A DNA stretch of 64,000 nt from the NCBI GenBank assembly GCA_009602725.1, contig WELB01000011.1:666652-730651 (forward strand), in the 5' to 3' direction. Every line of letters starts with the position of its first letter. Within the stretch, counting starts at the first letter, position 1. The notes beneath the pieces are model-generated. The model was not told the DNA's origin. It did no database searches and saw nothing but the letters and a program-made list of their open reading frames with translations. This stretch comes from Spirogloea muscicola (taxonomy: Eukaryota; Streptophyta; Zygnematophyceae; Spirogloeales; Spirogloeaceae). Below, piece after piece: positions 56,865-64,000 of the stretch. A program made the translations under genes and the position numbers.

Positions 56865-58615
56865 ATGCCGCGCGCGGTGGTCGTCGAAGCGGCCGTCGAC
56901 GGCGGCGACGGCGACCCGCTGGACTGCGTCGTGCTGCGCGACAAGGCCAAGCCGACGTGAGGAGGCCCGTCGCGCCGTCTCCGTCTCGCCTGCCGTGCGA
57001 GCCGCCGCGCGGCGCTCGATAAGCTGAGTCGGCGGCGGCGGCGGCGGCGGCGGCGGCGTGCAGGCCAGCGCCAGGCGAGATCCTGGTGCGCATCACCATC
57101 CGGCCGGTGAACCCGTCGGACGTGGCAACGATCCAGCGGCAGGGCCTGGCGGAGCAGCTGCCGCTCGTGCCCGGCGAGGAGGGCGCCGGCGTCGTCGAGG
57201 AGGTGCCGCGCTCCTCCTGACCCGCGGGAATGCTTACAATAATATCCCCAAGTAATTGTCATTATAATAAGTCAACCAATTCTTTGCCATTGCGAGTATT
57301 GCGATTGATAATGTAGTTTAGTCCGGCCGCTGCTGACAGAGGCCGTGCAGCCCGCCATGGCGGCGGCCTGCAGGTCGGGCCCGGCGTGAGCAAGTTCAAG
57401 CGGGGGCAGCGCGTCGTGGCGCTGGTCTTCTTCCGGCGCGCCGCCCGCTGGGAGGGCACGTGGCAGGAGTACCTGCTCGTGAAGGCCGTGGACGCCGTGC
57501 CCATCCCCGACGCCATCTCCGACGAGGCCGCCGCGCAGTTCGTCATCAACCCCTGGACTGTCTACGGCATGCTCAACGACGCGGCCGTGCCCGAGGGCGA
57601 GTACCTCCTCCAGACGGCTGCCGCCTCCGTTCTTGGCAGGTGGGAGAGTCTGCCAGCAATGGGCAGCAGAGCCCACATGACAGAAGGGGTTCCCGCACTT
57701 GCAGCAACTCCAGCACCGCAATACCATGACCGCTTGACCGAAACTCATGGCCCATTTGATCACAGTACGTCAACTCGGCTGAGCATGTCAGCAGTCTGTC
57801 GATGCATCGGGCGTGGCGCTTGCAGGCAGATGATCCAGCTGGCGAAGCACCGGGGCATTCGGACGATCAACCTTGTGCGGCGCGAGGAGCAGAAGGAGCA
57901 GCTCCACAGCATTGGCGCAGACGCCGTCATCAACTTTGAGACAGAAGGTTCCGCCGTCGTCACTGCCACAAGTGTCTTCGTCAATATGTTCCTGCTTTTG
58001 CCTGCTTGAGTACAGCTTGAGTTACTGCTTGAATTACAGCTTGAAGAACGTTGTTTTAATCTGTTGTGAGGCTTGCAGACGTCGTAGCCAGGGTGAAGGA
58101 GATTACTCAGGGCCGCCTTGCGTACACCGCCGTTGATGCTGTTGGTGGAGAGCTAACCAAGGTGAGGGTTGTCTCCTCCAATTATCTAGTCTGATGCTTG
58201 ACGGCTGTGCTGCACTTTCTGTGTCTTCTACTGATCTTAACTTGCAAGTCACACTGAGGTGCAATTCAATTTTCAAGTCACTCCAGTCGTCAATTGTATG
58301 GTCATGCAGCGTGTTGCAGCAAGTGTGCGTAAGGAGGGCACGGTGTTTATATACGGTGACCTTGCGGGCCCGAGCTTCTGCGTGGACGTTGCGGACGTGC
58401 TACAGCGCGGCGTGCGCATACTTGGATGGAACCTGGACACACGGGTGTCACGCGAGGAGGACAAGCGCAAGATTGCACGAGAGATGTTTCGGCTGCTTGA
58501 GGAGCGGGTCGTTGTCCCTTTTGCAGGCGAGAAGTTTGACCTCGCGGACTTCAGAACTGCCATTCGCAAGAGTCAGGAGACGGGGCGCTCCGGCAAGGTC
58601 TTCCTTGTTGGCTGA
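56865..58615 (+). CDS. MDR-family enoyl/quinone reductase (MECR-like)
   Basis: Medium-chain dehydrogenase/reductase without zinc, closest by motif to trans-2-enoyl-CoA reductase/quinone oxidoreductase proteins that use NADPH. Exons: 56865-56956 (MPRAVVVEAAVDGG), 57064-57202 (PGEILVRITIRPVNPSDVAT, then PGEEGAGVVEE), 57374-57639 (GQRVVALVFF, WQEYLLVKAVDAVPIPD, NPWTVYGML), 57826-57947 (MIQLAKHRGIRTINLVRREE and GADAVINFE, the nucleotide-binding part), 58079-58161 (AYTAVDAVGGELTK) and 58310-58615 (FIYGDLAGPS, RILGWNLDTR, SGKVFLVG at the stop). All five joins have AG/GT borders and keep frame. About 335 residues, normal for the family. The NPSD and NPWTVYGML motifs fit mitochondrial enoyl reductases; no clear transit peptide is visible, so the compartment and exact substrate stay open. 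Confidence 0.87.
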
Positions 58616-59393
58616 GACCAATCTGCCTCTACAAATCTTTTGTATCCAACTCTCTTCCTGTACAACAGCCCCACTCCAGTATAAAGCAGCAGCCAGGTGA
58701 TTCGACCTCCCTAGCTTAAGCCAACTAGCTTTAGTCACTCATCGATGAGCCAGCTTGGCCACGTGGACTGCTCTCTGCTCTGTATGGTCAGCACCTGCAA
58801 TAAGTCAGGGGCCAATGGCAGCTACTCTCCCTGTGCATTATATGCACAACACAGTGAAGATAGTGGCAACAAGTAGCAGATGCATCGATGACATCTTACT
58901 GCATGCAGCTGGTTGCTGACAACAATTCACCATCCCCGACCAAGTATGAACATAGTGCACAAGCCGGCAGAGAGGTTGCAGCCAAATTGCGGGTTGCCCG
59001 GCTGCTTGGTGCAGCAGAAGTACGCTGTAGCAGGGTTCCATATTTTTCTTCACTCCTGTCTCTGTTTGGAATCCCCACTCTCTCCACTGCTCTCTATGGG
59101 ATTGTCTACAAATTACACTCAAGGCAGCAATGTGGATGCGATTGTGTCACAGTTCCTCTGTGGCTGTTGCCACTGCAGCTCCAAAAGCCCAAAGAAAGCA
59201 GCTCGTGTGCCGGTCCCAGGAAGCCGGCAACAGGCAGTGGCTCCAGTGCCAGGTTGCTGTGCCCACATGGCCCCTCTCTTTGTGCTTGGGCGCCTGCTCA
59301 TGAGCAGCCAAGATTATTGTAGAGAGCAACAGCAGCTCCTAAGAAGGGGGACGAGCGTTGCCCATTGCTGACGTGTTGACGGAGGCCCCACCC
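58616..59393. other. convergent intergenic stretch, no gene seen
   Basis: Between the reductase stop and the NF-YB stop. The short frames on both strands show no family resemblance. Probable 3' UTRs. Confidence 0.5.
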
Positions 59394-60513
59394 TTACGAC
59401 GCACCACTTTCCGGTGGTGTGGCACTCTGGGAGTGCGGCATGGCTTGGTAGCCACCAGATACCATCATCTGTGATGGCGCGTACACCATGCCTGGCGGCA
59501 ACCCGTACTGTCCATACTGCGAAGCACCATACTGCCCCGCCCCCTGCCAGCAGGCACCAACGCCAGCACCTACTATCAAGAGAATGAGCACAGCCCATGC
59601 ACTGTTGCCACAGCGGCATGCGCAACACTCCAAGTGTGTCGCCACAATCGAATCAAGCAGACTTTGAGCTGCAGTAAACGAGCAGCCCATGGCTGCTGGC
59701 AACGACAATGAGCTGCAAGACAGTTGGCACTTGCAAGGCTGGCTCTAGACAACAGAGCCATTGCGGATGGTGGCACAAGGTGCTGCACCTGAGAGGAGGC
59801 AGGGGGGGTGCCCCCTGCGCCAGCACCCGCTGGCCCCCGGCCGTCGTCGCCCGCAGCTCGGGCGCCGGCGTCCGAGCCCTCGCCGGCCTTGGCAAGCAGC
59901 GCCTTCTCGCCCTCGCTCTCGCGGTAGCGCTGCAGGTACAGCTTGAGCGGCTCGATGTAGTCGTCGAACCCCAGCGTGCTCATTGCCCAGATGAGGTCGT
60001 CGCCGTTCACCGTCTTGCGCTTCTCCCGGTGGCACTTGTCGCTCGCCTCGCCCGTGATGAAGCTGCAGCGACAGCCACAACAGCACAAGGAGGAGACAGT
60101 AGATTCAATGGCAGGGTCTATGGTACGGCTAACACGGGCTGCAGTCCAGCGACTTCGCTGCATGCCAATGAAATTGCCCGTCTGCCACTGCTCCAGACGG
60201 CAGTCGCCGGTCCGCCATCCTTGCGCCTAGGCTCCATGGGCGGCCGCGGCGGCGCTGTGGCGGCGGTGGCGGCGGACCTGATGAACTCAGAGACGCACTC
60301 CTGGACGGTCTCCTTGGCCTCCTTAGAGATCTTGGCGGTAGGCGGCAGGACGCGCTTCATCACCCGCCCGACGTTGGCGATGGGCAGCAGCCGGTCCTGC
60401 TCGCGCACGCCCCCGCCCTCGCCATGACCGCCAGAGCCGCCGCCGCCGCCGCGGCCCGTGTGCTCGCCGCCTGAGTCCTCCTCGTGCGCCTCCGCGCCGC
60501 CCGCCTCCGCCAT
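59394..60513 (-). CDS. NF-YB: NF-YB (HAP3) subunit of the CCAAT-binding factor
   Basis: Histone-fold transcription factor that pairs with NF-YC and NF-YA to bind CCAAT boxes. Exon 1 (60513-60278) has a Gly-rich start, then [20 protein letters not shown] and [17 protein letters not shown]. Exon 2 (60062-59789) completes the split codon for Ser and reads [40 protein letters not shown] and [13 protein letters not shown], the rest of the core. Exon 3 (59543-59394) gives a Tyr-, Gln- and Gly-rich tail ([16 protein letters not shown]). The core is nearly identical to the plant consensus; only the tails differ. A run of T (A on the plus strand, 60515-60538) ends two bases before the ATG in the transcript sense. 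Confidence 0.93.
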
Positions 60514-60514
60514 G

Positions 60515-60538
60515 AAAAAAAAAAAAAAAAAAAAAAAA
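60515..60538. repeat. 24-base homopolymer A run beside the NF-YB start
   Basis: Plus-strand A run followed by an N at 60539. In the NF-YB sense it is a T run that ends just upstream of the ATG. Confidence 0.95.
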
Positions 60539-60539
60539 N

Positions 60540-61039
60540 CGCCGCGTCGCCCGCCGCACGGGGCGCCGCGCGGCGCGCCGGGCTTCGCGGCGGGGCGGGC
60601 GGTGGGGGAGAGGACCTAGCAGGCGGAGCGGCCAAGGGGGAAAGCAGCGTTCGAAAGCCCGGGGAGGCACCTGCCAGGGGGCGAAGGGAGGAGGGAGGAG
60701 CGGCGGACAAAAGGAAGGGGGAAGTCCCTCAAAAGGCAGCGGTCAGCTTGTGCTTCAGGCGGATGGAAGCGACGGGACTGCGTCGCGCGGGCGCAAGGAA
60801 GGCGGCGGCCGCGGCGAAAAAGCACGGAGGCGGAGCGGCGCCGCCGCGGCTCGAACCCGCGCCCGCCCCCCTCGCCGCGCCGACGTGGCACCACCGCGTC
60901 ACGTGCTTACGGCGGCGCGGAGGCAGGACCCGCCCGCTACCGTCCCGTCTCGGCGACGGCGTTCTCCAACGTGAGGTCGACGCGATCCTTCACTGCGACT
61001 CCGTAGAGGTTCTCAAGTGACCATCCTCCGTCGGGTTTG
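60540..61039. promoter_or_regulatory. GC-rich 5' flank of NF-YB
   Basis: About 500 bases of very GC-rich sequence upstream of NF-YB. Open frames are Arg/Ala/Gly-rich and not credible genes. It is likely to contain the promoter, but no defined element is recognised. Confidence 0.35.
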
Positions 61040-61665
61040 AGCCTCCTCACTCGTAACTACTGCTTCATCTGACAGCTTCTTCAGGCCCCTTCGTAGCCTG
61101 CTAAAGCGTTTTTGGCCCCTTACGAACCTTTGTCAATTCTTTTCGGGCTGGCTTTCCACAGCCCTTGCCCCATTCGGAGAACCACTTCTGCATCCTCCGT
61201 GGCTGGCCACTCGCAGCCATCGCCCTCTCCTGGAAGAGTCTGCTTCCTCTCATCTGCGGCTGCTCTGATCTGCGGCTGCTTAGCAGGGGTTACTGAGTGT
61301 TTCGTAGCTGCTTTGTTTCTGTGTGTGCTTGTTTACCTTAGCGCTTCCCCTGGCCCTCTTCTCGTAATTTGTTGATTCTTTTTTGGGCTGGCTTTTCCAG
61401 CCCTATCCTCAATGGGCGAGCACTTTTTCTCATCCTCCGCGATACTTGCTTGGTCGTTTGTTCAGCGATTGCGGCCCTTCGTACCTTGTCCTTCCTTTTT
61501 GGGCTGGATTTTCACAGCCCTCGGCCCCTTTGGAAGAGCCCATTTTTGACCCGTAGTTACTGAGCGGGTCAACTTGCTGTAGATTATGTAGGTCTGTAGA
61601 TGTGCTTGCCTTTGTACTTGGCCATTTGGCCTTCATTTATTTCAAATACACGAAATTCCCTTTTT
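61040..61665 (+). mobile_element. stack of LINE tails: stem-loop units, LLSRGY-type end, VLTRGY-type end
   Basis: Reading left to right: stem-loop units at about 61147 (GGGCTGG...CAGCCC) and 61200; an LLSRGY-type LINE end (CTTAGCAGGGGTTACTGAG at about 61280) with its 3' UTR and a perfect stem-loop at 61385-61403; another unit near 61503; then a VLTRGY-type end (TTGACCCGTAGTTACTGAGC at about 61549) with the GGCCATTTGGCC 3' UTR, about 87% like the one after 56033 by eye. These are 5'-truncated tails joined or nested. Confidence 0.7.
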
Positions 61666-63133
61666 GTGAGTGTTGAGCTGGGTTCCTTTACGGTCTTGAC
61701 CTTTCCCGCTCCTTGGCACCTCATTGACTGTCTTGTGCCTCGTTCATTGTCTTGTGGGGGCTGGGACTCACAGAACGTAAAACGAGGCGCGTGGGGCGAG
61801 GGCTGTGAGTGGCCAGCCCGAAGGACAAGGTCCAAAGGCGCGAAAGCGCTAAGCACTCAGCAAAGCACTGGCTACAACTGATGGCCACGCAATCAGCTGT
61901 ACTCAGTTGCCCCAAATCGGAATGTCTAGGTATAGCAGGTGGGTAAAGAGAAAAGCTTCTCTTCACCAAGGGGGAGATGGACTCCAAAGGCCAGCCCACA
62001 GAAGAGGAACTGCTTTTCCTCAGAAGGGTATTGGCCCAAAAAGGGGTGAATGAGCTCAAGCTAACGCAAAGGATTACCCCAAAGAAGGGGGCTGTCTTTA
62101 AAGGCCAGTCTTAAAAAGGAATGAACAAGGTCAGAAGGGGCCAAGAAGCGCAGAATCCCATTTATAGGCTGAGGCGCCAGTCAGGGTACGGCCAGCATGC
62201 AGCTGGCAAGGCAATCTGCCAGAGGTCGCTGCAGCAAGATGTACTGATGCATATTATACATAAGCACCAGCGAGCTCACGGCACTCACTCCTGGCTGCTC
62301 CTCATGCTGCCCTTGCCATCGAGACTCCGCTCGAGCGGCTGCAGGAGGTCCGTCAACCAAGAGCTGAACGCCCCATGAATTCGACTGCGAGTGTGACGAA
62401 CTCATGCTCCTCGGGATAGCCAACGTCCTTCATTACCTTTTACCGGGCGGGAGAGCCACTTTTGGGGGTCAGCCAATTTTATTTCTTTCCTGGGCGGCAT
62501 TAGCGACTACGTGCCGTGCCTTTAAAAGAGGATGCGGGCGTTTCAAGGAGAGTGTGTGGCTTGAGATGCTTAAAAGTTTTTACAGCTCATGCTACAACTT
62601 GCTACGCCCAAAGTGCTGGCCAATGCCATGACACCGTGCACGGCTACCTGCAGTCATGCATGGTAGTCCTGTCATCGCCAGCCCTGGCGCTGTGCACTTG
62701 AAGTGTTTGTAAGCTGACGTGATGGTGTCTCCTTCTGCAATTTAGTGGCTTCCCATGCAGACAACTATTGCATAAAACCCAGGCATCTCCCTCTTTATGA
62801 GGCCTGGATTAAATACATGACAAATATGAGCAGCTTCTAACATACAAAGACAAAAGGTGAGCACTTCTAACAAACGTAAAAATAAGCAAGAACCCAGTTG
62901 ATCTGCCTTTTGCTAGGTCAAGCTTCTCCAAGTGCTCAGGTGGTGGAAAGTTGCGCACGGGAGTAACTCCCCTGGTTCTTACTTCTACCTCTGCCTCTGT
63001 GTCCCATAAAAGATAACTGAGAACGGCTAAGCATAAGCCGGAAAGCTATCTGCAACATGGACGCCTACCGCAATACAGACCAAGGGCAAGCGTGGTGGAG
63101 CCATGCAGGGTGGAGAAAGGCGAAGCATTTTCG
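61666..63133. other. non-coding, with two more stem-loop units
   Basis: Minus-sense stem-loop units lie near 61800-61820 (GGGCTGTGAGTGGCCAGCCC) and 62090-62115. The rest, up to the PRP19 stop, has only short frames with no family resemblance. Confidence 0.45.
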
Positions 63134-63818
63134 TCAAGATTCCGCTGCTTGCGTGCTTGTGCTGCCGAGGAGCCGGAGATTGCGATCCTTGGTTGCCACG
63201 GCTAAGTAGCTCGCATTTGGTCCAAACTTTATAGCAGTCACCACCCCTGGAGAAAGCCAGAGACACATCAGTAACCAGCCCTAGACGAAAGCCAGGGAGC
63301 AGCCAAAACAATGTTTGTAGCCAACCTTCTGATGCAAGTGGTAACAGACAGCACATGAGACAAAAGTGCAAAAGGTGCAACAAGGAACCCATATAGCAAT
63401 GCTCCATGGGCTCTGCTACCAGCTCTGCTACGTGACAAAAGAAGTGGCAGACACAATTTGCACTTGAGTGATTCCAATGATGAACAAGTACATGCGGCTG
63501 CCAGCTCCTACAGGTACTAGTCTATTCTCTACATCCACTGAACCCGCAAGCCTCAACTCAAGAGTCAATGCAGAATTGCACACCTGTTCCTGATAAGTCA
63601 GGAATAGTTTTTATGACATTCCATTCCTGTTTGACAGTACCCACTTGGTAGATCCTGCAATGAGCAATGGTGATGAAGAGCTTCAGGCATTTGAAGTTGA
63701 CAGACTCAATCAAAGTGTATCCTCGGAAACTTCTCGATCGGTTACAGACTCCAAAGCTACCAGTACCTTATGTCGGCACCAGCTATAGCAAGGTAACTGC
63801 CACTGTGGTCGAATGCAA
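63134..63818 (-). CDS. PRP19: PRP19 pre-mRNA-processing factor (C-terminal WD40 exons), 5' partial
   Basis: E3 ubiquitin ligase and scaffold of the spliceosomal NineTeen complex. Only the last three exons are in the window: 63818-63767 (AFDHSGSYLAIAGADIR), 63654-63584 (IYQVGTVKQEWNVIKTIPDL, then SGT) and 63246-63134 (GVVTAIKFGPNASYLAVATK, then DRNLRLLG and a short tail). All borders are AG/GT, and the joins restore split Arg and Gly codons. The DRNLR ending and the IYQV...W..IKT.PDLSGTG block are characteristic of the last WD repeats of PRP19. The U-box and earlier repeats lie beyond the window end; bases 63819-64000 look intronic. Confidence 0.87.
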
Positions 63819-64000
63819 CTGCACAAGCAACATCCAAATCATAAAAGTATGAGACAGCCAATTACATTCTTCAAGGCCTACGTCTTCTGTACAAGACTTG
63901 TGGTTTGTGTCTTCATAGCAAGCCGTGCGTCTCTCTACAGTTTAGTGTTCAGAATATCACTTGCACTAAGATGAAAGCAATCAGACTTGAAACAAGCAAT

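Noticed and set aside
56411-57262. Minus-strand frames of 180-280 residues over the reductase 5' end
   Set aside because: Arg/Ala/Pro-rich shadows of GC-rich exons and leader; no family match.

Overview
This is nuclear DNA from a photosynthetic eukaryote of the green lineage, most likely a green alga. Coding exons are GC-rich, they are split by many GT-AG introns (one GC-AG intron is likely), and several products belong to plant-type families: a PLASTID MOVEMENT IMPAIRED1 (PMI1) homologue, a WVD2-like/TPX2-domain protein, a plant-type SMP-C2 synaptotagmin, a plant-type CTC1 and a PLAC8 protein. The mix leans towards a streptophyte-grade alga, but the sequence alone does not settle chlorophyte versus streptophyte. 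There are two assembly gaps (21351-22131 and 52515-52947) and a few isolated Ns.

Layout. 1-1687 (+): 3' part of a METTL23-like protein methyltransferase. 3263-10078 (-): a large PMI1-like gene whose last exon is a LysM-like module. 11178-19132 (+): the transcription elongation factor SPT5, divergent from PMI1. 20062-20997 (-): PLAC8 protein. 22132-26340 (+): synaptotagmin, 5' end lost in the gap. 27200-29877 (-): receptor-like kinase that looks catalytically dead. 30474-32517 (-): unassigned membrane protein. 33.1-38.6 kb: a repeat island of LINE 3' ends and short hairpin-bearing units. 39271-44263 (+): CTC1, the large subunit of the CST telomere complex. 45715-48933 (-): WVD2-like microtubule protein. 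49136-49549: a short inverted-repeat DNA element with a perfect palindrome in its centre. 49982-51572 (-): GILT thiol reductase, divergent from 51940-53370 (+), ribosomal protein S16 of an organelle. 54783-56130 (+): the longest LINE fragment, carrying a zinc-knuckle and restriction-like endonuclease region. 56865-58615 (+): MDR-family enoyl/quinone reductase. 59394-60513 (-): NF-YB. 61.0-62.2 kb: more LINE tails. 63134-63818 (-): last exons of PRP19.

The genes are ordinary housekeeping and regulatory loci and do not form a single pathway. The most unusual features are: (i) a 147-nt near-perfect hairpin inside a PMI1 intron; (ii) a recurring stem-loop unit shared by LINE tails and by many dispersed short repeats, including a 77-bp perfect inverted repeat and a copy bounded by an 11-bp target-site duplication; (iii) a receptor-like pseudokinase; (iv) algal homologues of PMI1 and CTC1, families known to me mainly from land plants (CTC1 also from animals). 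Exon borders given below were read by eye from splice motifs and reading frame; they are models, not transcript-supported.
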